NCBI GenBank assembly: GCA_024710355.1
Contig: JANJUX010000030.1
Span: 1-64,000 of the forward strand
Direction: 5' to 3'
DNA: 64,000 nt
Origin: Candidatus Rifleibacteriota bacterium
GTDB taxonomy: Bacteria; Muiribacteriota; Ozemobacteria; Ozemobacterales; Ozemobacteraceae
This document shows, in pieces, positions 50,945-60,453 of the stretch (positions are counted from its first letter, which is position 1; every line of letters begins with the position of its first letter). The notes beneath the pieces are model-generated. The model did not search any database and was not told where the DNA came from. It worked only from the letters and a program-made list of their open reading frames with translations. Made by a program: the position numbers and the translations under genes.

Positions 50945-53845
50945 TTGCCTACACAAACAGGAAAATTGATCACCAGACTGCTGCAGCTCATGCTGATGGT
51001 TCTGCTGCCAATTTTCCTTCTCTGGTCCGTTCTTGCCGGCTATTACGGATCAGTCAGCCGTCAGGCGGTCGCTGCCGCCCAGGATCGCCTCAATCTTCAG
51101 CTTGACCGGCTCGACGCCTTTCATGCCGATGAAACATTCTTTCACGCACTGCTGCAGCAGAATTTTGCAGCAGCGGATGCCTCGGCCAGCCCCAATGCAG
51201 AACTTAAAAACAAACTGACATCTTTCAGGCGTTTCCTTGCTGACCGGGTGCGTTTTATCGTCTGGAAACCCGACGGCTCGGTCAATACCGCCCTGAGTGA
51301 CGAAAAACGTTTTCAGTTCATTCTCAAAAGCATGTATCAGGTTATGCATCTGCTGGCAGACGTTTATCGCAAAGAACCGGCGTCTGACCCGGCGGGCCTG
51401 CAGACCGTTGCCGGTAAAATCAACCTGTTACGCGGTTATTTTGGTCAGTTTCTCTTCGAAAATCAGCTTTTTGAGCCACTAAAGCCAGGCAATCGGGGCA
51501 AATGCCTGTTTGTTTCTCTCGAAAAACAGCAACGCCTGCTCTGGTATTACCCCGGTCGCAATTTTTCACTCGCATGCTTTCTTGACGCCGAACTTACCGG
51601 CAGGTTTCTTGGCCCGAAAACTTTTATCAGACAGGCTGCAAATAACCCGGAGCCAGAGCGGCCGGCAATGGTTAAAACCCTTTCCTATGAAGCTTCGGGG
51701 TTACCTGACAACACCGAAGAGCAGGCCGAAATCATGCTGGAAATCAGAAAATTCGAAGCTGACGGCATGGCCATGCGCGAAAGCCGCAACTTTCTCGTGA
51801 GCGTGCGTCAGGCCAATCCCGATCTGCTTCTCGTCAGTTATCTGCGCAAAAACTCTCTGCCATCGGCAGAAGATCAGGCAGCCAGAACTCTTGGCAAGAT
51901 ATTGTCAGCGGGTTTTTGCGCCGCTTTTTTCTTCTCCTGCCTGTTATTAAGACACCCGAACTGGTGCCTGTCGGTTAAACACAAAATGCTGCTGCTGTTC
52001 GTCTTCTCAAATGGCCTGCCCCTGCTGCTGATGCTCTCGGCTGGCTACGAGTTTTTCCACGAAAAGAGAAGCGAACTGCTCAACTCTGCCCATCAGGAAT
52101 CATTACGCGTTCTCAAAGAATTTGATCTGCGTTTTCCTGAATCGGCAACTTCCCTTGCTGCCAGGCTGAACGCCTTTATCGACGAACGCAATCGCCGCTA
52201 TGGCAGCAGCCGCTGGCCCGACGCCGAAATCGAAAAGCTGAAAAAGCTCCTCGAAGAAATACGCCCCCAGGAAGGCGGGCTGCTCGAAGACTCTGACAAT
52301 TACAGTTTTTATATCTCCAATACCACAAATCGGGCCTCAAAAATGGGCATTGCGCTGATGCAGGGCGGGCTCGATTTTTTCAGTCAGCCAAAGAATAAGC
52401 CACGATTCAAAAGTCGTGAATCGATTCTCGAGCAGGTTTCGAGCACCGATAAGTCGCTGTATTTCTTTCTTGCGGCTCTGAACCGCTTTTCGACTCTCAG
52501 CACCGGCGATAGCGAGCGACTGGCGTATCTTAAATTCACCGGCGCATCAGACCGCGGCCTGAACTGGGGCCTGATCCTGCTTTCGTGGGAAAAATCTGCC
52601 TTTATTCGTGATTTTATAGGTGAAAGACTGCAAAAGTCATCAGACGAGCTCAAGCCCAGAACTCTGGCCGTCATGGAAAGCTCGCCTGAAATGATATTCT
52701 CGACAGCCACCCTTGAAAACCCGCTGATCAAGAAGCTGATGCTCCAGACCCGCAGCCGGAGAATCGTTACCAGTGACCATGTTGAAGTCAATGGTAAAGC
52801 CTGGTTGTTTACCTCGATTGCCGGCAATGAAATCACCCACGGCATTCTTGCGGCCCTTTACCCGGCTGAACTGATCGACCGCCAGATTTTTAATCTCCAG
52901 ATTGTCATCGGTTTCGCCATACTGCTGACCGTTATAATTCTCAGACACATAATCATGCTTTTCGCAACCAGGCTTCTTGCACCCGTAGAAAGCCTTGCAC
53001 GCGGCATTGAAAGGGTTAAAAATCGCGACTATACCGTAAGGGTACCCCCCGGCAGCGATGACGAGCTCGGACTGCTGGTCGGAGCTTTCAACGACACCGT
53101 CGAAGGCCTGAATGAACTTGCAATCGGCACTACAGTCCAGGTCAGCCTGCTGCCCCCTGAAAATCACCGGCGCCTGCAGGTAAGACTTTTTGCCCGCTCC
53201 CTGTTCATGAGCAAAATGGGTGGCGACTACTTTGATTACTTTGACCTGCCAGGCAATCGTCTCGGGGTCTTTTTTGGCGATGTCGCCGGGCACGGAATTC
53301 CGGCGGCAATGATTATGGCGATGATGAAAGCCATGATTGCTGCGGCTTCCAAAGATTTTCCCGGTCCGGCCGAGGTCCTATTCAGAGGCGGCAATCTTCT
53401 GCATGAACTCAAAAAAAGGGAATGGCGACGGATGATGACCGCCCAGTGCCTCGACTTTAACTGCCAGACCGGCAGTTTCGTAATTGCCAATGCCGGCCAC
53501 TGTTACCCGGCGATCATCGGCCCGCGTGCTGAAAGCGCAGAACTTCTTGAGCTGAAAGGCTTTCCACTTGGCAGCTCGGCTAGAAACCGTTCCGAAGAGA
53601 AAACCGTAACCCTCAACCCCGGCGCAACCCTGATTTTGTATACTGACGGCATAATTGAGGCGACCAGCAAATCCGGCGAAATGTTTGGCTACCCAAGATT
53701 CCTGCAATTGCTGAGAAGTGCCTGGAACGAGGACCTCGAAACCTACTGGCAGGGAATTCATGCCGGTTACCGCGCCTGGGCAGAGAACCAGGATGATGAT
53801 CTGACCTTTCTGATGCTGCGGCGGGAGGAAAAATGCCATGATTGA
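50945..53845 (+). CDS. membrane SpoIIE-type PP2C serine phosphatase, active-type
   Basis: 966 residues starting at TTG with GGAAAG upstream; the start is moderately sure. Membrane segments lie at about 10-33, 316-333, 347-370 and 647-672, giving two external loops of roughly 280 residues each. HAMP follows (about 673-725), with a coiled link to the PP2C domain (about 740-966). Metal-binding motifs are complete: GGDYFDYF (near 755), GDVAGHG (near 778), LYTDGIIEA (near 898) and DDDLTF (near 949). It probably dephosphorylates an anti-sigma-factor antagonist or similar protein in response to an envelope signal. It overlaps the next gene by 8 bases. Confidence 0.92.
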   Translation: MPTQTGKLITRLLQLMLMVLLPIFLLWSVLAGYYGSVSRQAVAAAQDRLNLQLDRLDAFHADETFFHALLQQNFAAADASASPNAELKNKLTSFRRFLADRVRFIVWKPDGSVNTALSDEKRFQFILKSMYQVMHLLADVYRKEPASDPAGLQTVAGKINLLRGYFGQFLFENQLFEPLKPGNRGKCLFVSLEKQQRLLWYYPGRNFSLACFLDAELTGRFLGPKTFIRQAANNPEPERPAMVKTLSYEASGLPDNTEEQAEIMLEIRKFEADGMAMRESRNFLVSVRQANPDLLLVSYLRKNSLPSAEDQAARTLGKILSAGFCAAFFFSCLLLRHPNWCLSVKHKMLLLFVFSNGLPLLLMLSAGYEFFHEKRSELLNSAHQESLRVLKEFDLRFPESATSLAARLNAFIDERNRRYGSSRWPDAEIEKLKKLLEEIRPQEGGLLEDSDNYSFYISNTTNRASKMGIALMQGGLDFFSQPKNKPRFKSRESILEQVSSTDKSLYFFLAALNRFSTLSTGDSERLAYLKFTGASDRGLNWGLILLSWEKSAFIRDFIGERLQKSSDELKPRTLAVMESSPEMIFSTATLENPLIKKLMLQTRSRRIVTSDHVEVNGKAWLFTSIAGNEITHGILAALYPAELIDRQIFNLQIVIGFAILLTVIILRHIIMLFATRLLAPVESLARGIERVKNRDYTVRVPPGSDDELGLLVGAFNDTVEGLNELAIGTTVQVSLLPPENHRRLQVRLFARSLFMSKMGGDYFDYFDLPGNRLGVFFGDVAGHGIPAAMIMAMMKAMIAAASKDFPGPAEVLFRGGNLLHELKKREWRRMMTAQCLDFNCQTGSFVIANAGHCYPAIIGPRAESAELLELKGFPLGSSARNRSEEKTVTLNPGATLILYTDGIIEATSKSGEMFGYPRFLQLLRSAWNEDLETYWQGIHAGYRAWAENQDDDLTFLMLRREEKCHD

Positions 53846-56729
53846 CGGCAAATTTTCGGCCTGGCTGAAACTTATGGCTGCGACAGTGATTCTGCCGCTG
53901 GTCATCTTCTGGGCCGGCGGCGCTTATCTTGCTTCGCTCGCCCGCGACCTGCGCTTCAAGAATTTTGAAATCGAGGCGGACGAGACTCTGGCAACAATGC
54001 GCTCGCTGGCCGAAACCGAAAAATATCTGTGTTCCAGCCTGAACAGCCTTTTTAACCGCCAGAATGGTCCAGCCGAAATGGCAAAGGCGATTGAAGATTA
54101 TGCACGACAGCACCGCCTCAAAATGCGCCACCTTGTCTGGAATGCCGACGGGGATATTGTGCAGGCCGGGTTTCCATACGAAAAACAACCGGGCAACTGG
54201 AAATCTGCCTATCTTGAATTAAGAAAGATTATCAACGAAGACTACATGCGCAATGAAAACGATATTCCAGGCGAAATCATGGCAAATATGCGCACGGTTT
54301 TCGGACCGCACTTTTTTCCCTTTTATTCGCGACACTGCTATGCCGGCCGCGAATTAAGACTTATCAGACCGGATTCAACGCAAAAATACCCGCTGACATG
54401 GCTTAGAACCGGCCCCAATTTTGGCCTGGCAGTTTTTTTTGAATATGATGTGCTGAACAGCCTGCCAGGCCTCAGGCTCTGGCTTGATAACCATCGTGGC
54501 AACGTCAGTGTGGGGCTGCTTTCAGATGCTGAAGTTTTCTGCCATAACCCACTGGTCGCAAACGAACTCAGTCAGCGAAAAACTGAGTTCAGACACAGTT
54601 ACACCAACAGACAGATTTTGCCTGGGCACTACATTTTTACCAGATTCATCGACTCAGAACTGACTGGTTTCTGTGCCATCGGCAGAAATGCCATCGATCA
54701 GCTCGCAACCGACACCTTGACACGCACGGTAATGCTGCTGCTGCATTTCTTCCTCGGCTTTTACGCCATTCTCAGCTACAGAGTGACCGTTCTTCAAACC
54801 CGAATATCTCTGAAGATCCGCAGTCAGCTGCTGCTGCTTTTTGCAGTAGCCAGCATTCTGCCAGGCTTTCTACTTTTCGTTTCGGGCAGTGATTATCTGC
54901 AACAACTGAGGGTTGGCCTGCTGAATCGAGCTTTTAACCGCAGCCTGACCAGACTGCAGGATGTCGACGAGCTTTTCAACCACGAATTCACTGTGCAGAA
55001 GGGGCGCATCGGTTCTGCCCTGGCAAGGCTGCAAAAATCATTGAAACAGAACCACATCGACCGCAATACCATTTACAGCTTTCTCGGCCAACAGCAGCCC
55101 GGGCCCGACATGTTTCTACTGACAGCAAGCAATACGGGCATAATAGTCAGCGAAGTCGGCCTTATGCTTAACAGCAGCATCAAAGAGGTATTCAACCCGC
55201 GTCTGGCAGGCGACAGCACCAAAGTCAACGTCATGAAAGCCATATTCAAGCTGTCGGTCTATATAATGTCCGTCATCAACAAGACTCCGATTTCCGATAA
55301 AACCGCCACCGAGGTGGAGTTCATAGCTGATGGCCTGATGCAGAAAAAGCCGGCCGAGCTGATCGGCCGCTTTTACACGCGTGGCACCTTCTGGCATTGG
55401 GGCATTGGTCAGATTCGCCACCCAACCTTTATTGAAAACTTTTCGCTTTTCGATCCGACACTCGTCGACTACCTCATGCTCTACGTCTGGGACAGCCGCA
55501 ATCTGGAGCTCGAATTCGTCAGACGTATTTTTGGCAATATCCGCAGCAGTGCTGAAGGTATCACCATAATGGCTACCAACGAGCTGATGACACGGGTATT
55601 CCCCCCCGAAGCCTTTGAAAAACCCGAGCTCGTCGAATTCATGCACAAATTGCGCGACCAGACCCTGACGCGCCCTGAATTCTGCCGTATCGACGGCAAA
55701 GACTATCTGCTTGCCGGCCACAAATGCGTGCATATGCCTACTATCAGGCTCTTTTCTCTGTTTCCGCTCGAAAAAATCGCAACCGAAATTTCCGGAAAAA
55801 AATATACGCTCCTGCTGCTTGCGCTCGTCAGCCTGCTGCTTTCGGTTTCACTCGGCCTTCGCGTTGCCTCGGGCATACTGCAGCCACTTGCCGAATTGCA
55901 GTCGGGCATTGGTGAACTGCAGCGCCGCAACCTTGCCTACCGCCTGCCCGACCTTGGCCATGACGAATTCGGCTCCCTTGCCCGCATTTTCAACGAAATT
56001 ATTGTCGACTTCGAGGAGATGCACGTCGCCTCGATCGTCCAGGAAAAACTCATGACCCGCCTCGAAAAGCCGGTAAATGCCGGTGATCTGAGCATTTACG
56101 GCAAAATCATTTCGGCCTCAGGAAACGGCGGCGATTATTTCGAAATCTTCGAAACTCCCTGCCAGAAAACTGCCGTGTTGCTTGGCACGGTCGCAGGAAC
56201 CGGTATCAGCCGATGTCTGCTGCTGGCATTTCTCAGGTCGGCAGCTCTGCAGCTGCGTCATCTCACCGATCAGCCCATCGCCTTCATGCACGGCCTGCAG
56301 GAAATCCTCAAAAACAGCAGTGCCGGAGACAGCCATCACGAAATATCGCTGATGCTGCTCCTGCCGGCTGCTGAAAAAGAAATTATAATCGCTAACGCCG
56401 GCATGCGGGCACCAATGATTCTCGACCATGCCAGCCGCCGCGTCGAGACAGTCGAACTCAACTCAGTCGCCATTACTGCAGCCGGCAACCAGCAGCCGGC
56501 AATCACCACCATAAAACTCGACAGCCGGCAAAGCCTGCTTTGCTTTACGGGCACCGAAACAGCAGTTAACAGCGCCGGCATCGCCGACACCGAAAATGTT
56601 TCCCCAGAAACGCTGATCGCTCATCTTGCCGGGCATCTCAGAGCCGATTCTTCGACTCTCGACCCGGATCAGGACCTGACAATCGTTGCAGTCACAAACA
56701 TCTGCCAGTCATTGCCAAAGACGGCATAA
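53838..56729 (+). CDS. membrane SpoIIE-like pseudophosphatase
   Basis: 963 residues. The architecture is the same as the preceding gene: membrane segments at about 12-32, 293-315, 329-352 and 654-675, then HAMP (about 676-730) and a PP2C/SpoIIE-like domain (about 745-963). The catalytic motifs are damaged. GGDYFEIF is kept, but GDVAGHG is replaced by GTVAGTG (near 782) and the YTDG motif by FTGTE (near 901). DQDLTIV is kept. At least two metal-binding aspartates are lost, so phosphatase activity is unlikely and a regulatory or decoy role is inferred. GGAGG lies 9 bases before the ATG, inside the previous gene. The frame is intact over its whole length. Confidence 0.88.
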   Translation: MIDGKFSAWLKLMAATVILPLVIFWAGGAYLASLARDLRFKNFEIEADETLATMRSLAETEKYLCSSLNSLFNRQNGPAEMAKAIEDYARQHRLKMRHLVWNADGDIVQAGFPYEKQPGNWKSAYLELRKIINEDYMRNENDIPGEIMANMRTVFGPHFFPFYSRHCYAGRELRLIRPDSTQKYPLTWLRTGPNFGLAVFFEYDVLNSLPGLRLWLDNHRGNVSVGLLSDAEVFCHNPLVANELSQRKTEFRHSYTNRQILPGHYIFTRFIDSELTGFCAIGRNAIDQLATDTLTRTVMLLLHFFLGFYAILSYRVTVLQTRISLKIRSQLLLLFAVASILPGFLLFVSGSDYLQQLRVGLLNRAFNRSLTRLQDVDELFNHEFTVQKGRIGSALARLQKSLKQNHIDRNTIYSFLGQQQPGPDMFLLTASNTGIIVSEVGLMLNSSIKEVFNPRLAGDSTKVNVMKAIFKLSVYIMSVINKTPISDKTATEVEFIADGLMQKKPAELIGRFYTRGTFWHWGIGQIRHPTFIENFSLFDPTLVDYLMLYVWDSRNLELEFVRRIFGNIRSSAEGITIMATNELMTRVFPPEAFEKPELVEFMHKLRDQTLTRPEFCRIDGKDYLLAGHKCVHMPTIRLFSLFPLEKIATEISGKKYTLLLLALVSLLLSVSLGLRVASGILQPLAELQSGIGELQRRNLAYRLPDLGHDEFGSLARIFNEIIVDFEEMHVASIVQEKLMTRLEKPVNAGDLSIYGKIISASGNGGDYFEIFETPCQKTAVLLGTVAGTGISRCLLLAFLRSAALQLRHLTDQPIAFMHGLQEILKNSSAGDSHHEISLMLLLPAAEKEIIIANAGMRAPMILDHASRRVETVELNSVAITAAGNQQPAITTIKLDSRQSLLCFTGTETAVNSAGIADTENVSPETLIAHLAGHLRADSSTLDPDQDLTIVAVTNICQSLPKTA

Positions 56730-57036
56730 CCCCTGAATCTCAATCTCCACGAATCTGTTTGCCTTCATTGCCACGTCGGGCCCTCTCCGGCGCCATCCAA
56801 TCTCCTCCGCAGCTTCGCCCGTTTTATTTCGCATGCTCACGGCTCACCCAGGTCGCAGCGCCAGCTCCCCCCATTGTTTGTGAAAGTTTTCGCAGCGCTT
56901 GCCATAGTTTATTTTTATAGTATACTTGCCCATGAAGCCAGATAATCGCGTGCCCAAATAACCGGTTTTCAGGCTGTCAGTCTTCTGTAAAAGCTTCATA
57001 GCAAACGAACAGCAATTAACAATCAGGAGAAATGAT
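56730..57036. other. intergenic region upstream of the dehydrogenase gene
   Basis: The first 130 bases are C-rich and carry no gene or hairpin terminator that I can see. The second half holds the promoter at 56898-56925 and a leader of about 100 bases. Confidence 0.5.
56898..56925 (+). promoter_or_regulatory. promoter for 2,4-diaminopentanoate dehydrogenase gene
   Basis: There is a -35 TTGCCA (56898-56903, the same hexamer as at ettA), a 16-base AT-rich spacer and a -10 TATACT (56920-56925). The predicted leader is about 105 bases. Confidence 0.65.
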
Positions 57037-57040
57037 GTGA
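57035..57040 (+). promoter_or_regulatory. ATG-TGA start-stop overlapping the GTG start
   Basis: AGGAG (57025-57029) is followed 5 bases later by ATG TGA, an immediate start-stop. It overlaps the GTG (57037-57039) that must start the dehydrogenase. Ribosomes could be diverted, lowering or tuning initiation. Confidence 0.4.
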
Positions 57041-58095
57041 AGAAAGAAAACGTAAAAATCGCCATCTGGGGTTTCGGTGCCATGGGAGGCGGCATGGCTG
57101 AAGTGCTGCTGCGCAAAAAAGGCGTTGACATCGTCGGCGTCTGCGACATTCACCCCGACCGCGTCGGCAAAAGCATCTTCGAAGTGCTCGGTCTGCCAAA
57201 GGGCAACCACAAAGATGTCATCATCCAGGGCGATATCAACAAAGTTATCAGCAAAAAATCGGCTGACGTCGTGCTTCTCTGCACCGACAGTTTTACCGCC
57301 AAAGCTTTCGACAAGATCAAACTGATCGTCGAACAGGGCATCAACTGTATTACCACCGCCGAAGAAATGGCCTACCCGAAAGCCAAAGAACCGAAACTGG
57401 CCGCCGAAATGGACCGCCTCGCCAAAGCCAACGGCGTCAGCATTCTCGGCACCGGCATCAACCCCGGCCTGATCATGGATCTGCTCGTCGTTCTCATGAG
57501 CGGCGCCTGCACTGACGTTGAATTCATCAAAGCTGAGCGCGTCAACAGTCTCTCACCGTTCGGCCCCGCCGTCATGGAAGAACAGGGAGTCGGCATCACC
57601 CTCGACGAATTCAATAAACAGTCTGCCGCCGGCCATCTCGCCGGTCACGTCGGCTTCAACGAATCAGTAAACATGATCTGCGACGCCATCGGCTGGAAAC
57701 TCGACAAACCGGTCGAACAGACCATGGCCCCGATCGTGTCAAAAGTGCTGCGCAAGACCAAATACGCCGAAGTTAAGCCCGGCAACGTCGCCGGCTGCAC
57801 CATGAAGGGCTTCGGTTACGTCAACGGCAAAATGGCCGTCGAAATGATTCACCCGCAGCAGATCGAACCCGAACTCGAAGGCACCGACACCGGTGACTAC
57901 GTGGTAATCAAAGGCACCCCGAACGTCAACCTCGCCAACAAACCCGAAATTCCCGGCGGCATCGGCACCATCGCCATGTGCATCAACATGATCCCCCAGG
58001 TCATCAACGCCAAACCCGGCCTGCACACAATGCTCGACCTGCCGGTTCCCCGCGCCATCATGGGCGACATGCGCGAACAGATTCACGAAGACTGA
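57037..58095 (+). CDS. ord: 2,4-diaminopentanoate dehydrogenase
   Basis: 352 residues. The N-terminal Rossmann fold has GFGAMGGGMAEVLL, and the DapB-like core includes CITTAEEMAYP and GTGINPGLIMDLL. Length and sequence fit 2,4-diaminopentanoate dehydrogenase, which oxidatively deaminates this intermediate of ornithine fermentation with NAD(P). The other pathway genes (ornithine aminomutase, thiolase OrtAB) are not in the window. GTG is required as the start because the next methionine lies inside the nucleotide-binding loop. Codons are strongly C-ending, more so than in neighbours, which suggests high expression. It has its own promoter and terminator. Confidence 0.9.
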   Translation: MKKENVKIAIWGFGAMGGGMAEVLLRKKGVDIVGVCDIHPDRVGKSIFEVLGLPKGNHKDVIIQGDINKVISKKSADVVLLCTDSFTAKAFDKIKLIVEQGINCITTAEEMAYPKAKEPKLAAEMDRLAKANGVSILGTGINPGLIMDLLVVLMSGACTDVEFIKAERVNSLSPFGPAVMEEQGVGITLDEFNKQSAAGHLAGHVGFNESVNMICDAIGWKLDKPVEQTMAPIVSKVLRKTKYAEVKPGNVAGCTMKGFGYVNGKMAVEMIHPQQIEPELEGTDTGDYVVIKGTPNVNLANKPEIPGGIGTIAMCINMIPQVINAKPGLHTMLDLPVPRAIMGDMREQIHED

Positions 58096-58119
58096 GCATT
58101 AACGGCTAAATCAGCAAAG

Positions 58120-58152
58120 GCTGCCTCACCCACCGTGGGGCAGCATTTTTTT
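58120..58152 (+). terminator. rho-independent terminator
   Basis: A 10-bp stem (58120-58129 with 58135-58144, one wobble) is followed by a run of seven T, 25 bases after the dehydrogenase stop. Confidence 0.88.
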
Positions 58153-58307
58153 ACTCAGTTGTCACCAACAGCTTTTCGCAGGAAGTTTGTGCCCCGGGCT
58201 GTGGCACAATTCAAAACTCTGTGCAGTTACCATGTTTGAGAAACTGTAAAAGTTGGGGAAAATGGTTTAGAATGGCGGGGCAGTAAATTTAGATATGGGA
58301 GGTCTGC

Positions 58308-59273
58308 ATGCCATTTTTTGCTGGCTTTGTCGTTGGTTTTGTCGTCTGGTTTCTCTACAACTACCTCTGGTCGGGTATCTACACCGTCGAGCAGAACGAA
58401 CTGGCGGTTAAAACGGTTTTTGGCCGCGCCCAGCGCATCGAGGGCAAGACGATTCTGTCGCTGCCGGTCGCGATCAACCTGATCGACGAAGAGCGCGAAC
58501 GCTATGCATACCCGCAGGTGGTCGTCATTCCGCCGGGTGGCCCCTATTTCAAATTCCCCTGGGAAGAAGTTCACAAGGTAAATATCTCGACCCAGACACT
58601 GAACATGGCTCTCGACCCCGAAGACCCGACTGCCAACCACGCCGGTCAGTATCTTGAAGCCGTCACTAAAGACCAGCTGAACACGGCGCTCAGCGGTCAG
58701 ATCCGCTATCGCGTCACCGACCAGAACCTCTACGCCTATTTGTTCGGGGTTAAAAACCCGATTATTCACGTCATGGCCTATTTTATTTCGGTTCTGCGCG
58801 AGCGCATCGCCAACTTCGAAGCACAGAAGACCGAAGAAAACAGCGCCACCGCCGGCGTTTCGATCAACGATCTGCGCAAAAACCTGCACTCAATCAACGA
58901 ACACATGATGCGGGAATGCACCCAGTCTGCCGCGCGCTATGGCATCACCCTCGAAGCCTCGCTGATTACCAGCATCGACCCGCCCGACGAAGTCGAAAGC
59001 GCCCTGGCCGCAATCAATACTGCGCATAACGAAGTCTCTTCAGAAATCAGCCTGGCCCAGGCTTCTGCCGACCAGAAGATCGTGCAGTCGCGCCGCGCCA
59101 CTGAAATTGAGACCCTGCGTGCCAAGTCTGAAGTAGAGCCTCTCAAGAGCACTGCAATTCAGCTGGCTGAGCTTAAAAAGAACGGGCCCGATGTTTTACG
59201 CGCCTATGTGCGCAACGTTAAACTTGCTCTGTTCAACAAGGTCAGACAGGTAATCATGGAGGTGGAAAAATAA
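58308..59273 (+). CDS. SPFH/band 7 membrane protein (HflK-like position)
   Basis: 321 residues. The N-terminal membrane segment (FFAGFVVGFVVWFLYNYL) is followed by an SPFH domain (about 25-220): TVEQNELAVKTVFGRAQRI and GPYFKFPWEEVHKVNISTQ. A coiled-coil region comes next (ASADQKIVQSRRATEIETLRAKSE). It overlaps the next SPFH gene by one base (TAATG), so a hetero-oligomeric ring at the membrane is likely, as for HflKC or stomatin-type pairs. Whether it regulates FtsH cannot be told. GGGAGG lies upstream of ATG 58308. Confidence 0.88.
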   Translation: MPFFAGFVVGFVVWFLYNYLWSGIYTVEQNELAVKTVFGRAQRIEGKTILSLPVAINLIDEERERYAYPQVVVIPPGGPYFKFPWEEVHKVNISTQTLNMALDPEDPTANHAGQYLEAVTKDQLNTALSGQIRYRVTDQNLYAYLFGVKNPIIHVMAYFISVLRERIANFEAQKTEENSATAGVSINDLRKNLHSINEHMMRECTQSAARYGITLEASLITSIDPPDEVESALAAINTAHNEVSSEISLAQASADQKIVQSRRATEIETLRAKSEVEPLKSTAIQLAELKKNGPDVLRAYVRNVKLALFNKVRQVIMEVEK

Positions 59274-60220
59274 TGGATCAGTTTTTTGTTGGTTTTATTT
59301 TCGCCTTCATCGGTTCGTATTTTTTCATTCCGCTGTTTCTTGCCTTCATCCGCTTTCTTGGCCTGTATGCCATAGTTCGCGAAGGCCAGTGCCATATCTA
59401 CATGCTGTTTGGCCAGGTTATCGGTGTTCTCAAAGAACCCGGACTCTATTTTCTACCCTGGAACCTCGGGCTGAAAGCACCGGTCGTCCACATGCTCGGC
59501 TCGTGCGAAGTCATCGACACCCGCCTCGATCAGGAATACCTGCGCAGTCAGCCGGTCAACTCCGAAGAAGGCGCGCCAATGGGCATCGGTATCTGGTATG
59601 AAATGATCGTCAACAACCCGGTAGCCTACCGTTTCAAAAATGCTGACCCGCGCAGCTCTCTCTCGACAAATGTCAGAAGTGCTTCAGTCCGCTGCCTTAG
59701 CAACATGAAGCTTGCCGACATGCTTGAAGACAGGCACTCCATGAGCCAGAAAGTGCGCCAGGAAGTATCGGCTCAGGCCGCAGAATGGGGCTACAAGGTT
59801 GGTTCTGTCTATATCCGCAAAGTGCATTTCCGCGACGCCAAGATGATCGGCCAGATCCAGGAAAAGGTCGTCAACCGGCTGCGCCAGGTCACTTCAGCCA
59901 TCAAACAGGATGGGGCCAACCAGGTCAGTATCATAACCAGCACCGCCGAAAATCAGGCCGCCGCTGAATTCGCCAAGGCTGCCGCCGTGCGCCCGAAAAT
60001 CGTCGGCGAAGCGCTACGCGAAATCTCGAAAGACCCCGAAATTTCTTCAGCTCTTTTCGAAATCCTCGAAGCGCAGAAGCTGGCAGAAAGCAAAGCGCAG
60101 ATCACCATGATTCCGGCCGGCACGCCAATGCTGCGCCAGATGCTCGCCGCCGAAGCAGCAGATGCACCGGTTCTGACCGGCGAGCCGGTTCTCGAAAAGC
60201 CCCGCAAACAAATCAAGTAA
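59273..60220 (+). CDS. SPFH/band 7 membrane protein (second subunit)
   Basis: 315 residues. An N-terminal hydrophobic segment (VGFIFAFIGSYFFIPLFLAFI) precedes an SPFH domain: AIVREGQCHIYMLFGQVIGVLKEPGLYFLPW, and the later GYKVGSVYIRKVHF. The C-terminal helical part (TAENQAAAEFAKAAAV) is coiled-coil-like and ends in a short polar tail. It is paired with the preceding SPFH gene; GGAGGTGG precedes its ATG inside that gene. A strong terminator follows, closing a two-gene unit. Confidence 0.88.
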   Translation: MDQFFVGFIFAFIGSYFFIPLFLAFIRFLGLYAIVREGQCHIYMLFGQVIGVLKEPGLYFLPWNLGLKAPVVHMLGSCEVIDTRLDQEYLRSQPVNSEEGAPMGIGIWYEMIVNNPVAYRFKNADPRSSLSTNVRSASVRCLSNMKLADMLEDRHSMSQKVRQEVSAQAAEWGYKVGSVYIRKVHFRDAKMIGQIQEKVVNRLRQVTSAIKQDGANQVSIITSTAENQAAAEFAKAAAVRPKIVGEALREISKDPEISSALFEILEAQKLAESKAQITMIPAGTPMLRQMLAAEAADAPVLTGEPVLEKPRKQIK

Positions 60221-60236
60221 CACAAACACCTCAGCG

Positions 60237-60265
60237 AAAAAGCCCGCTCATGCGGGCTTTTTTTT
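60237..60265 (+). terminator. rho-independent terminator
   Basis: The stem AGCCCGC/GCGGGCT (60241-60247 with 60252-60258), with flanking A/T pairs and a run of eight T, lies just after the SPFH pair. Confidence 0.93.
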
Positions 60266-60381
60266 ATTGGCTTAACGATCGAGCCTCCGGCAAACTTGAA
60301 TTTGTGGTGTGTCCGTCAGTCCGCTCTTAGAGGCGGAATTCAGGAATTTAATGCGATTGCCATGATTTCAGCACGGTTTAT

Positions 60382-60410
60382 TTGACTTGATAGACGGTTT
60401 TGCATAGACT
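60382..60410 (+). promoter_or_regulatory. promoter for the FecR-CHASE2 unit
   Basis: There is a -35 TTGACT (60382-60387), a 17-base spacer and a -10 TAGACT (60405-60410), 44 bases before ATG 60454. Confidence 0.7.
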
Positions 60411-60453
60411 GCCTCAAGATTTAAAAACATCTGAGGCTTTAACAGGAGTCATT

